Source: JBBFMJ01 sp037441225
GTDB lineage: Bacteria > Acidobacteriota > Thermoanaerobaculia > UBA2201
NCBI GenBank assembly: GCA_037441225.1
Contig: JBBISU010000020.1
Span: 1-50,741 of the forward strand
Length of the DNA stretch: 50,741 nucleotides
Reading direction: 5' to 3'
Below the pieces are notes generated by a model. It ran no database searches and had not been told where the DNA came from. It saw nothing but the letters and a program-made list of their open reading frames with translations. The translations under genes were made by a program, and so were the position numbers. Shown piece after piece: positions 8,590 to 17,400 of this stretch (positions within the stretch are counted from its first letter, which is position 1; every line of letters starts with the position of its first letter).

Positions 8590-9597
8590 ATGAAAAAAAT
8601 TTTATTGTTTTTATTTATTGTTTCTTGTGGAACTTCTTCTATAAATGATCAAAAAAAAGAAATAAATATTTTATGGCCACCTCCTCCAGATGAGCCAAAA
8701 ATTAAATTTATAGAAGTTATAAGCTCAAGCAGAGATGTAGAAGGAAAAAAAGAAAAAAGTTTAAAAGATGTATTGTTAGGGATTGAACCTGAAAAGAGTT
8801 CTGTTTTTTTAGAAAGGCCTATGGATATTGCTGTAAATTCAAAGGGGGAGATTTTAGTGGTAGATGCAAAAGCAAAAGGGATCCATGTCTATGATAAAAA
8901 AAATAAAAAATTTAAACTTTATGGCACTTCTGGTATGGGTTCCCTTGCCTGGCCTAACTCAATTGATGTAGATGAAAATGATAATATTTATGTCTCTGAC
9001 CATTCTAAAAAAAAGGTATTTAAATATGATTCATCCGGTAAATTTCTTTTAAGTTTTGGGGACTTTGAAAACCCTGTCGGTGTCTGTGTTGATAATAAAA
9101 ACAAGAGATTGTTTGTTGTAGATTCAAAAAAGCATAATTTAAATTTATTTGATTTTAATGGAAATTTATTAAAGACAATTGGTGAAAGGGGGATAGAAGA
9201 AGGGCAGTTTAATTTTCCAACCTTTTGTGATGTAGATGAAAAAGGGAATATTTATATTGTAGATACTGGCAATGCAAGAGTCCAAATAATTGACGAAAAT
9301 TTTGAAGTTTTAGGTTCCTTTGGATCAATGGGTGTGCATATAGGTCAGTTTACAAGACCAAAAGGAATAGCTGTTGATAAATATGGAATAATTTATGTTG
9401 TTGATGGCGCTTTCAACAATGTTCAAATGTTTAATTCAGAATTACAATTTTTAATGCCTTTTTGTGAAGCAGGAAAAGAAGAAGGAAAATTAAATCTTCC
9501 TGTTGGCATTGAGATAGACAAAGAAGGATATATTTATGTAGCAGATTTTGGAAATGGAAGGATACAAATTTTTAAAGCTTTATATAAAATTTATTAA
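8590..9597 (+). CDS. NHL-repeat beta-propeller lipoprotein
   Basis: A 335-residue protein with a lipobox (FIVSC, Cys13) for lipid anchoring, then a short proline-rich linker (WPPPPDEPK), then about five to six NHL repeats from about residue 70 on. The repeats are visible as recurring units such as GNIYIVDTGNARVQI and GIIYVVDGAFNNVQM, with xxPxGIAVD turns. These fold into a six-bladed propeller used for binding rather than catalysis. It is likely held to the outer membrane. It sits between two cytochrome genes; NHL proteins recur in this locus (12039-12899, 14427-17450), which points to a structural role in assembling or scaffolding the electron conduit. No heme motif is present. Confidence 0.88.
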   Translation: MKKILLFLFIVSCGTSSINDQKKEINILWPPPPDEPKIKFIEVISSSRDVEGKKEKSLKDVLLGIEPEKSSVFLERPMDIAVNSKGEILVVDAKAKGIHVYDKKNKKFKLYGTSGMGSLAWPNSIDVDENDNIYVSDHSKKKVFKYDSSGKFLLSFGDFENPVGVCVDNKNKRLFVVDSKKHNLNLFDFNGNLLKTIGERGIEEGQFNFPTFCDVDEKGNIYIVDTGNARVQIIDENFEVLGSFGSMGVHIGQFTRPKGIAVDKYGIIYVVDGAFNNVQMFNSELQFLMPFCEAGKEEGKLNLPVGIEIDKEGYIYVADFGNGRIQIFKALYKIY

Positions 9598-9610
9598 AAT
9601 TGGGCAAAAA

Positions 9611-9637
9611 ACCCATTAGATGGGTGAAATAACCCAT
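9611..9637 (+). promoter_or_regulatory. Alternating inverted repeat ACCCAT / ATGGGT / ACCCAT
   Basis: ACCCAT (9611-9616), ATGGGT (9620-9625) and ACCCAT (9632-9637) allow two mutually exclusive 6-bp hairpins. No T run follows, so it is not a standard terminator. It lies about 30-55 bases upstream of the sigma-54 promoter of the OmcE-like gene, where an activator site or mRNA 3' end structure could lie. No matching sequence was seen before the other two sigma-54 promoters. Confidence 0.4.
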
Positions 9638-9664
9638 AATCTTTAAAATTCTCTCAAAATAACT

Positions 9665-9680
9665 TGGCATAAAAATTGCA
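9665..9680 (+). promoter_or_regulatory. Sigma-54 promoter 2 (OmcE-like nanowire gene)
   Basis: TGGCATAAAAATTGCA has GG at 9666-9667 and GC at 9678-9679 with a 10-base gap. The predicted start is about 9691, giving a 27-base leader that carries a full Shine-Dalgarno sequence. This differs from the almost leaderless units behind the other two sigma-54 promoters. Confidence 0.88.
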
Positions 9681-9700
9681 TTATTTTTCTAAAACTTTAA

Positions 9701-9710
9701 AGAAAGGAGG
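9701..9710 (+). promoter_or_regulatory. Strong ribosome binding site
   Basis: AGAAAGGAGG ends 7 bases before ATG 9718. It is among the strongest Shine-Dalgarno sequences in the window and fits high output of a filament subunit. Confidence 0.8.
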
Positions 9711-9717
9711 TTTATAA

Positions 9718-10380
9718 ATGAAAAGATTATTTGCTTTATTTTTTCTAATTACATCTACCCTGGCATTGGCAGTTGTCCAGAACACTCCTCATGATCTGTC
9801 CGTTGGTTCAACTGGTCCCTTTAATCAAGCTGGATTTCCTGATACAAATGTAACAGCCATTTGTGTTTTCTGCCATACTCCTCACCAACCAAGTGGAGTT
9901 ACAACAGATCCTCTATGGAACCACACTCTTTCATCCACTGCTTCATACGGTGTTTATTCAAGTAACACATTAAATGCAACACCAGCTGACATTGGTGGAC
10001 AGCAAACAGTTTCTAATCTTTGTATGTCTTGTCATGATGGAACTGTTGGTGTTGGTTCCCAGTACAATGAACAAAATGGTGTTCCTGCTCCTTCTACTGC
10101 TGCCATAACAATTTTAAACACAAATCCTGCTTACCTTGGAACAGATCTTACAAATGACCATCCAATTAATTTTACTTACGATGCAGCCCTTGCCACTGCT
10201 GATGGTGAATTAAACACACCTGTTTCTACAAGCTGTGTTGATGCTGCTTGTAATGTTCCTTTATTTGGAGGAACTGTTCAGTGTGCTTCTTGTCATGATC
10301 CCCATGACAATACTTTGGCTCCATTTTTAACGCTTACACAAGTTGATAGTGCCCTTTGTACAACTTGCCATCAAAAGTAA
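9718..10380 (+). CDS. OmcE-like tetraheme cytochrome, candidate extracellular nanowire subunit
   Basis: A 220-residue protein with a signal peptide (cleavage near ALA, about residue 18) and four CXXCH motifs at residues 49, 102, 189 and 214. The layout matches the Geobacter OmcE family as I recall it: PHDLS near the mature start, ICVFCHTPH, LW, LCMSCHDGT, LGTDLTNDHPI, YDAALA, TPVS, CASCHDPHDN, and CXXCH at the very C-terminus. OmcE polymerises into extracellular heme filaments. H25, H56, H69, H148 and H196 are available as distal ligands. The gene has its own sigma-54 promoter and strong ribosome site, a less AT-rich coding sequence than its neighbours, and a terminator just after its stop. 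All of these fit very high expression. C173 and C178 form an extra CX4C without His. Confidence 0.9.
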   Translation: MKRLFALFFLITSTLALAVVQNTPHDLSVGSTGPFNQAGFPDTNVTAICVFCHTPHQPSGVTTDPLWNHTLSSTASYGVYSSNTLNATPADIGGQQTVSNLCMSCHDGTVGVGSQYNEQNGVPAPSTAAITILNTNPAYLGTDLTNDHPINFTYDAALATADGELNTPVSTSCVDAACNVPLFGGTVQCASCHDPHDNTLAPFLTLTQVDSALCTTCHQK

Positions 10381-12049
10381 GAAGTTTTTTTTTAAATTTG
10401 GGGGTATAATTTTTTTGTACCCCCTTTTATTTTTTTTATTTCCTTTCAATTTAAAAGCGGAAGAGTTTTTTAAATTTTATGGCATCCTTAGCTATGAATA
10501 TAATAAGAGAAATTTTAATCTTTATTCAAAGTCATTGAAAGATGAAGAAATAAAAAACGCTGGTAGGCTTAGTTTAAATTTTAGTAGCTATTTTTGGAAT
10601 AAGAAATTATTGAAATACAATTTGAGTTTTTCAATTGAAAATGGAAAAATTTATAATAATAAAACTTCAGGGAAGTTAAATAATATTGGTTATGGAATAG
10701 AATTAAATTTTCTGCCCCATTCCAAGGATAAATTTTCTTTATTTTTACTCAAGCAAAATTACAATTATAATAAAATTTATGGCTTTGATTATGATAAAAA
10801 AATTGATGGCTATGGAATAGATATGCTTTATAAAAATTTTTATTCTTATTATAAAAAAACAGAGACAACAGTTCCTTTTTTTGAAGAAGATGAAAGGATT
10901 CAGGAAGAAGGGATTATAAAAAAATTATTTAAATTTAGCAATTTTTCTATTTATTCAGAAATAAGAAAAAATTATTATAATTTCAAATATTTTAAGAATT
11001 CACAGGATATAAATTCTTTTTTATCTTATTTCAATAAAACTGGAGAGGATTCAAGTTATAGTTTAAACTTCCTTTTTCAAAATTATAATTATAAAGATGA
11101 AAATTTCGGTTTAAGCCAGAAAAATAATTTTTTAAATTTATCAGGTGTATGGAATAAAAAAATATCAAATAAAACAGATTCAATTTTTACATTAAAAACA
11201 CATAGAAATTTTGAAGAATTTGAAAATTACAACTTGGAAGAAGTACTTAGAATAAGATTATCAAAAAATTTTAGATTGGAAACAATATCTGGGATTTTAA
11301 AGGTTTCTAAGCTAAATCCTTATATTGGTGGTGGCACAATTTATGAAAAACCTTTTTCACATTTTTCATTTTTTTCAAGGGTAGGTTTTCTTTTAAGACA
11401 AAACAAAGAATATGAGGGAAATGAAATTTCTCCTTATGCTAATTTTTCCTTAAATTTTTCAAAAAATAAAACTTCAACTTCCCTTGATTTTAATTATTAT
11501 GGCTTTTCCTATCAACAAAATGAAGCAAAACAATCTGATCTTCCATCTATTTTGGGAGAGTTTTCTTATAAAACTACAAATGATTTTTCTATTAAACATT
11601 CTTTAAGCTGGAATAATTCAGGGATTTATGGATTTTATTTGAAAAATATTTTTAATAAATATGAAAGAGAAAAGATAGAAGGTAATAAAGCAAATTTTAA
11701 ATCTTTTTTAAATCAAATTGATTTCAAAATTTATTCCTTTGCCTTTGGCTTTACTTTTTATAAGGGAGAGGAATGGGATTTTGAAAGGTTTAAAATTTCA
11801 ACTAAAGAAGCCCATATTTCTTTTACCCTTGGAAAAAACATAAGTTTTCAAGGCTCTTATCTTAAAAGATACAAAGAATTTTCCTCAAAAGGAGAAGAAG
11901 AAGAAGGAAACATTCAATTTGTATATCAAATAGGGAAGTTTAGTTTAAGGATAATTGGACAGAAGTTGAGTTATGATATTTTTGAACAAAAAAAGGATAT
12001 AAATTTTATAAGGATTTTACTTTTAAGGAGTTTTGGAAATGGCTTTTAA
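10349..12049 (+). CDS. Outer-membrane beta-barrel porin of the electron conduit
   Basis: About 566 residues rich in Tyr, Phe, Asn and Ser in alternating polar/aromatic strands (such as YGILSYEYN, LKYNLSFSIE, FSLRIIGQKLSY), ending in a C-terminal Phe, as transmembrane beta-barrels do. A hydrophobic signal segment ends near LKA before EEFFKFYG. The start is uncertain: GTG 10349 or TTG 10343 lie inside the upstream cytochrome gene, and TTG 10415 would give a shorter signal peptide. The terminator hairpin at 10400-10424 lies inside this signal-peptide region. By context it resembles the barrel of porin-cytochrome complexes such as MtrB or the Geobacter conduits, which hold a cytochrome across the membrane. 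I cannot claim sequence homology to a named one. Confidence 0.75.
   Translation: MPFVQLAIKSKKFFFKFGGIIFLYPLLFFLFPFNLKAEEFFKFYGILSYEYNKRNFNLYSKSLKDEEIKNAGRLSLNFSSYFWNKKLLKYNLSFSIENGKIYNNKTSGKLNNIGYGIELNFLPHSKDKFSLFLLKQNYNYNKIYGFDYDKKIDGYGIDMLYKNFYSYYKKTETTVPFFEEDERIQEEGIIKKLFKFSNFSIYSEIRKNYYNFKYFKNSQDINSFLSYFNKTGEDSSYSLNFLFQNYNYKDENFGLSQKNNFLNLSGVWNKKISNKTDSIFTLKTHRNFEEFENYNLEEVLRIRLSKNFRLETISGILKVSKLNPYIGGGTIYEKPFSHFSFFSRVGFLLRQNKEYEGNEISPYANFSLNFSKNKTSTSLDFNYYGFSYQQNEAKQSDLPSILGEFSYKTTNDFSIKHSLSWNNSGIYGFYLKNIFNKYEREKIEGNKANFKSFLNQIDFKIYSFAFGFTFYKGEEWDFERFKISTKEAHISFTLGKNISFQGSYLKRYKEFSSKGEEEEGNIQFVYQIGKFSLRIIGQKLSYDIFEQKKDINFIRILLLRSFGNGF
10400..10437 (+). terminator. Intrinsic terminator or attenuator after the OmcE-like gene
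   Basis: GGGGGTA (10400-10406) pairs with TACCCCC (10418-10424), followed by TTTTATTTTTTTTATTT. It lies 20 bases after the cytochrome stop, yet within the 5' coding part of the porin gene. Partial readthrough would give much more nanowire subunit than porin. Confidence 0.85.
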
Positions 12050-12899
12050 TTTTTTTATCTTAATATTTTTTAGTATTTTTGAATTTGAAAAGGTCTTAGA
12101 AAGTCCCTATGATTTTAAAGAAAAAAGCTTTTTAAAAAATTTCTTTTTTGGAAAAGGAAATATAGAAAAATTTTCATCCCCTTATTCAATAGTAATTTTT
12201 GGCAAAAATATTGCCATTTGTGATGGTGAAAGGATTTTTTATGTTTCAAAAAATAAAGTTTTGGAAATAATTTTTCCTTTTAAATCTTTTTGTATGGATG
12301 TTGCTTTAAATGATGAGTATATTTTTGCTTCCTTTCCACAAGAAGGGATTGTGGCTTATTATGATTTAAATAAAAAAAATTGGGAAAAGGTTCCTTTTAC
12401 CTTTGAAAAACCAAATGGCTTATATTATGATTATAAAAATAATGAATTATATGTCGTTGATACGCAAAGTCATAAGATTTATAAAGGATATGAAAAAAAT
12501 TTAATCCCTTTTATAACAGATGGTTTAAACTTCCCAATTGATTTAACTATTTCAAGAAATGGGAGGATTTATATAACAGACAGTTTTGACTATGAAGTTG
12601 AGGTAAGGGATGGGGATGGAAATTTTATTTTTTCTTTTGGTAAAGGAGGTAATAAATTTGGGAACTTTCAATCCTTAAGGGGCATTGCAGTTGATGAAGA
12701 TGAAAGAGTATATGTAAGTGATACACAAAGTAGCTGGATACAGGTCTTTTCAAAAGAAGGAAAGCTTTTATATGTCTGGTCTGACAAAAAGATTTCCCAT
12801 CCAAATTTTTTATCTTATGAAAAAGGAATCCTTTATGTCACTGATTTATTTTCAAAATTAATCTTTTTAATTAAAATTAATATACCAGAAGAAAAATGA
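12039..12899 (+). CDS. NHL-repeat beta-propeller protein, exported
   Basis: About 286 residues from ATG 12039, which has AAGGAG 8 bases upstream; an in-frame TTG at 12033 is less likely. The N-terminus (FNFFILIFFSIF) is a signal peptide or anchor without a lipobox. Propeller blades follow, with repeated units such as NELYVVDTQSHKIY, GRIYITDSFDYEVEV and ERVYVSDTQSSWIQV. The gene overlaps the porin stop by 11 bases and overlaps the next cytochrome by 4 bases, so it is translationally coupled to both. It probably supports the porin-cytochrome assembly in the periplasm. It lacks heme motifs and catalytic residues that I recognise. Confidence 0.85.
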   Translation: MAFNFFILIFFSIFEFEKVLESPYDFKEKSFLKNFFFGKGNIEKFSSPYSIVIFGKNIAICDGERIFYVSKNKVLEIIFPFKSFCMDVALNDEYIFASFPQEGIVAYYDLNKKNWEKVPFTFEKPNGLYYDYKNNELYVVDTQSHKIYKGYEKNLIPFITDGLNFPIDLTISRNGRIYITDSFDYEVEVRDGDGNFIFSFGKGGNKFGNFQSLRGIAVDEDERVYVSDTQSSWIQVFSKEGKLLYVWSDKKISHPNFLSYEKGILYVTDLFSKLIFLIKINIPEEK

Positions 12900-14389
12900 A
12901 AAGACTAATATTTTTAATTTTTTTTCCTTCTTTTCTACTTTCCCAATGGGAAGTAAAATATACCTACCACAATCTTTCATCTTCAGGTTTAGGAAAAATT
13001 AAGTCAGAAAAGACAAAGGATATCTGTGGCTTTTGTCACACACCACACAATGCAGATCCAGAAGTACCTCTTTGGGGCTTTAAAATTTCCCCAGCAAATT
13101 ATAACTTATATTTTTCTCCTTCTCTGGATTCTGTATTAGAGCAACCAGGTGGTTCTTCCGTATTATGTCTTTCCTGCCATGATGGAACAATTGCTTTTTT
13201 GAGCAAAAATAATGAAAAAGAGATTTTACCAAAAAGCTTCAAGGGCTCTATGGATTTTGATTTAAGTGGCTCCCATCCAATTTCCTTTTTAATTGATGAT
13301 TCTTTTATAAGCCAAAACAATAAAAAGGATATGCTCTTAAAAAATTTAAAGGAAATTAAAATTTCCTTTGATGAAAAGGCAATAAAAGATGATAATAAAA
13401 TGGAGTGTACAACCTGTCATGATCCCCATAAAAACACCTTTCCTGAAGGGGAAGTGCCTTTTGGCAGAATGGAAAAATTTAATATCCTTTGCACATCCTG
13501 TCATATTTCACAAATTTTAAAACATGAAGACAAATTTTATCTGCCAAAGGAATGCATAACCTGTCATAAAGCACATGGAGAAAAGGGAACAATGCTTTTA
13601 AAAACAAAAGAACCTTCTCTTTGTTTTGAATGCCATGGGAATTCCGTTGATAGAGAAAAGGCATTAAAAGATGGTATGATCTCCTATAATTCTAACCCAA
13701 AAGAAGTTCTGTACTCTTTTTCACTTCCTTATAACCATCCTATATCTAATGGTTGCACAATTTGCCATAAATTGCATAAAGTTGAAAAAGAATATGAAAT
13801 TTGTGAAGAATGCCATAAAAATAATCCTATTTATTCTTCACCAGCATCACAGCATCCAGTATATCCCTCTGAAAATGTATTAAAATGTTCTAATTGTCAT
13901 AGAGGTAGTGACGAAAATTTAGGAAAAGGTGTCCATGGCTCCCTTTATAAAGGGCTTGTCTATAAAAATTATGAAACAGAAGATGGGAAAGGAGAAAGTA
14001 AAGAAACCTATGCTTTTTGCTATTCCTGCCATAAAAGAGAAGAGATATTAGAAAATAGTAAGTTTAGTTTGCATAAAAAACATATTGTTGATGAAAGAAC
14101 CTCTTGCTATACCTGTCATTCAAGCCATGGGTCTATTTTTTTGCCACATCTTTTAACCTTTGAAGATAAAATTAGGGAGGATAGGATAGGACCCACTAGT
14201 GATGGGATTTTAAGATATGAAAAATTTGGGGATGGAAGTGGTGCTTGCTATCTTACTTGCCATAATTTTGAACATAATGGTTTGGTTTATGGAGAAAATG
14301 CTCTTATCAAAAATTCAGAAATTCTAATAAGAACAAAATTTGGAATAAAAAAAACAAAATCCAAATTAAAAATATTAAAAGGGGAATAA
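12896..14389 (+). CDS. Multiheme cytochrome with OmcE-like N-terminal domain, 11 CXXCH plus one CX3CH
   Basis: A 497-residue exported cytochrome (signal peptide ending near LLSQ). Residues 20-205 repeat the OmcE plan: YHNLS, ICGFCHTPHN (C44), LCLSCHDGT (C91), a GSHPI His, CTTCHDPHKN (C171) and LCTSCH (C199). The rest carries seven more CXXCH motifs (about C220, C243, C287, C303, C331, C375, C404) and a CX3CH, CYLTCH, at 451-456. The C-terminus is basic (about 480-497). A nanowire-like domain joined to a further heme chain suggests an adapter that starts or ends the filament at the outer-membrane conduit. That role is inference. The gene is coupled to the NHL gene before it; a new promoter follows its stop. 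Confidence 0.9.
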   Translation: MKRLIFLIFFPSFLLSQWEVKYTYHNLSSSGLGKIKSEKTKDICGFCHTPHNADPEVPLWGFKISPANYNLYFSPSLDSVLEQPGGSSVLCLSCHDGTIAFLSKNNEKEILPKSFKGSMDFDLSGSHPISFLIDDSFISQNNKKDMLLKNLKEIKISFDEKAIKDDNKMECTTCHDPHKNTFPEGEVPFGRMEKFNILCTSCHISQILKHEDKFYLPKECITCHKAHGEKGTMLLKTKEPSLCFECHGNSVDREKALKDGMISYNSNPKEVLYSFSLPYNHPISNGCTICHKLHKVEKEYEICEECHKNNPIYSSPASQHPVYPSENVLKCSNCHRGSDENLGKGVHGSLYKGLVYKNYETEDGKGESKETYAFCYSCHKREEILENSKFSLHKKHIVDERTSCYTCHSSHGSIFLPHLLTFEDKIREDRIGPTSDGILRYEKFGDGSGACYLTCHNFEHNGLVYGENALIKNSEILIRTKFGIKKTKSKLKILKGE

Positions 14390-14393
14390 ATGC

Positions 14394-14409
14394 TGGCATA
14401 AGAATTGCA
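14394..14409 (+). promoter_or_regulatory. Sigma-54 promoter 3
   Basis: TGGCATAAGAATTGCA has GG at 14395-14396 and GC at 14407-14408 with a 10-base gap. The predicted start is about 14420, 7 bases before ATG 14427, so there is no room for a normal Shine-Dalgarno. It would drive the long overlapping run of genes from 14427 to at least 31228. Confidence 0.87.
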
Positions 14410-14426
14410 TATATTTTTATAGAGAT

Positions 14427-17400
14427 ATGAGATATAAAGTTTTATTTTTGCTGCTTTTTTCTTTTGAAATTTTTGGAAACCAAAATCCAATTATAAATTC
14501 TTTTTCTGCTTCTTCTTATACTCTTTTGCCTGGTGCAACTGCTGATTTAAACTTAGAAGCTTATGACCCTGATTGTCCTTCCAGTTGCACAAGTGGTTGT
14601 GGTCAATATATAAGGGCAGATCTTACAAACTGGTCATCAAATGGAGGAAGTTTTTTAAATATAAATAATGGCACTTCTTCTTCACCTTATAATGCATCTG
14701 CACAATGGCAGGCGCCTTTGCAGGAAGGAACATATAATATTTCTATACAAATCTCTGACAGTGGCACTTTTCTTTGTGGTGGAAGGTTATCTGCTTCTTC
14801 AACAATCCAAATCACTGTAACCCAAAATTTAAACAACCCTCCTGTTATAAATTCATTTTCTATATCAGAAAATCCAATTCTTTTAAATTCTTCTGCAATT
14901 TTAAATGTTTCTGCTTATGATCCTGATGGAGATCCAATATCTTATGAATTTTCAACAAACCTTGGGGAAATTCACCCAATCTCAGAAGGAGTTGCAGAAT
15001 TTATTGCACCTTCCACACCTGGTATTGCAAATATAAGCTGCAAAGTTCAAGACGACAAAGGTGCTTTTACAGTAAAAGATTTAAAAGTTTACATAACAGG
15101 TGTGGTGCCAGAAAAATCTATTAAAATGGAAGGATTAACTAATTATAAAATTTCTTCTGATAATTATGGGTTTGTTTATGTCCCAACAAATAAAAATTTT
15201 ATTTATGTTTACAATTTAAATTATGGAAGTTTATTAAAAAAAATATTAGCTCCTTTTGTTGTTGCTGTTTCAATTGATTGGAATGGAAATATCTTTGCAT
15301 CTTTTGGAAATAATTTAAAATTATTAAGTCGAGAAGGGGATACCATTTTAACATTTAATTTACAAGGAAATTTTGAAGATATAACAGATGTCTTTTCTGA
15401 TAATTTAAACCATAAATATCTTTGCCTTTTATCATCTCAAGGAAAAATTGCAATCTTTGATGAAAATGGAAATCTTGAAAGAATTTTTGGTGGAATAGGT
15501 GATGGAGAAGGAAACTTTAAAAAAGCATCAGGTTTGGCTGTATATCAAAATGAAATTTATGCAGGAGATGTAGGGCATGGAAGGGTAAATGTCTTTGATT
15601 ACAATGGAAATTTTATAAGGTCCTTTGGGCAAAGGGGTGGAGAAGATGGAGAATTTGTGCAAATTAGCAGTTTAGATTTTGATTTGGATGGAAATTTATA
15701 TGTTATTGATACCTTTAAAAGCCAGGCTTCAGTTTTTGATTTTAATGGAAATTTAAAGGAAATTTTTGGGAAATATGGAAATGAAACTGGGAGCTTTATC
15801 CAGCCAATTTCTATTTCTTCTAATAAAAATTTTGGAAAAATTTTAGTTTTAAATTCAGGTAAAAATTCAGTTGAAATTTTTAATTTATATTCTAATTCAA
15901 ATCCTCCTGCAAATAATATACCTTCTGTGCCAGAGCCAATTTCCCCTTTAAATGGAACATCTTTTCCTAAAAATAGCAATGTAGAACTAATTTTAAGGAA
16001 AAGTTTTGACCCTGATTTTCAAGAACTTTATTATTCTTTTGAACTATATGAAGAAAAAAATAACAAAGATGAGCTCCTTGCAAGCTGGTTTATAAAAGGA
16101 GAATCCAATGAAATATCTGTTGATGCAACTCCTTTTTTATCAAAAGCAGGAAATTATAAATGGAGGGGAAGGGCTTTTGATTCAATTGATTGGTCAGAAT
16201 GGTTTGAATTTCAAAGTTTTACAATAAATACAGGCAATCCAAATAATCCACCATCTATGCCAAGTTTGCTTTATCCACAAGAAGGTTCAGAAGTAGATAC
16301 CTTGGAGCCAACCCTTACAATTTCAAATTCTAAAGATCCTGATAATGATCCTTTGTATTACATCTTTGAAATATACTTACACAATGGAACAGAAGGGCTT
16401 TTTATGGTTTATAAATCAGATCCAATTTCTCAAGGAAATGGATTGACTTCTTTTAAAGTTCCAGAAGGGTTACTTTCTTTAAGCCAACAAGTTTTTTGGA
16501 GGGCAGCTGCTTTTGATGGATACCTTTATAGCGAATATACACCTTACTTTACTTTCTTTACGCCACCCCTTCCCATACCTTCAAGTGAAGAAGTTGGCAA
16601 TCTTCCTGAAGGGGATTCTACAAGACCTTATATTTTAAATTTTGAGATAGGACCAAATGGTGAAGATACAAAGGTTTATTTCCAAATTTTTGGAAGTTTT
16701 AATGAAAATGAAATTTTCCTAATTGTAAATAATAATTATAAACATCCTTTAGGTCCTTACAATAATGAAAGCTGGTCTTTTACAGAATCTTTTTTAATTC
16801 CAAAGGAAGAGTTAAAAAATAATGAAAATAATAGGATCTCTTTTGAAAATCAAACAAACAAAAATTGGGGTTTAAGAAAAGTAACTTTAAGTCCACCTGA
16901 TAAAATAACTCTTAATGCAATATATTATAATACTGTGATTGATTTGCAAATCTCAGCAAAGTGCAAAAACTCAGAAAAGATAGAGATTTATAAAGCAATT
17001 GGAGAACCCAATTATTTTAATAAAGTAAATGAAATAAATTGTTTTGAAGGAATATTAAGAGACACAGGGCTTCAAAATGGAATAACTTATTTTTATTTTG
17101 CTATTAAAAAAGATAGCGAGGGCTTTGAATCAGAAAGATCAAATATTGTTTTTGGAATACCACAAGCAACAAGCACAACACCTGTAACTGATTTGAGAAT
17201 TATAAAAGAAGGTAATAATGTGAAAATTTTATGGACACCTATAACAAATGAGCCAGCAATCCAGTATTATGAAATTTATAAGGATGATTTTTCAAACTTT
17301 TTCCCTGATACCCAGAACTTTACAAATCTTTATACAACAAAAAGTCCTTATGAAGGGTCTTTTATTGATTATGATGAATTGTTAAACCCTGAAAATATTT

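Noticed and set aside
9611..9625. ACCCAT/ATGGGT hairpin as a terminator for the first EET unit
   Set aside because: There is no T run after it and the stem is only 6 bp; kept only as a possible regulatory dyad.
10343..10348. TTG at 10343 as the certain start of the porin
   Set aside because: It lies inside the cytochrome gene without a clear ribosome site; GTG 10349 or TTG 10415 are as likely, so the start is left open.
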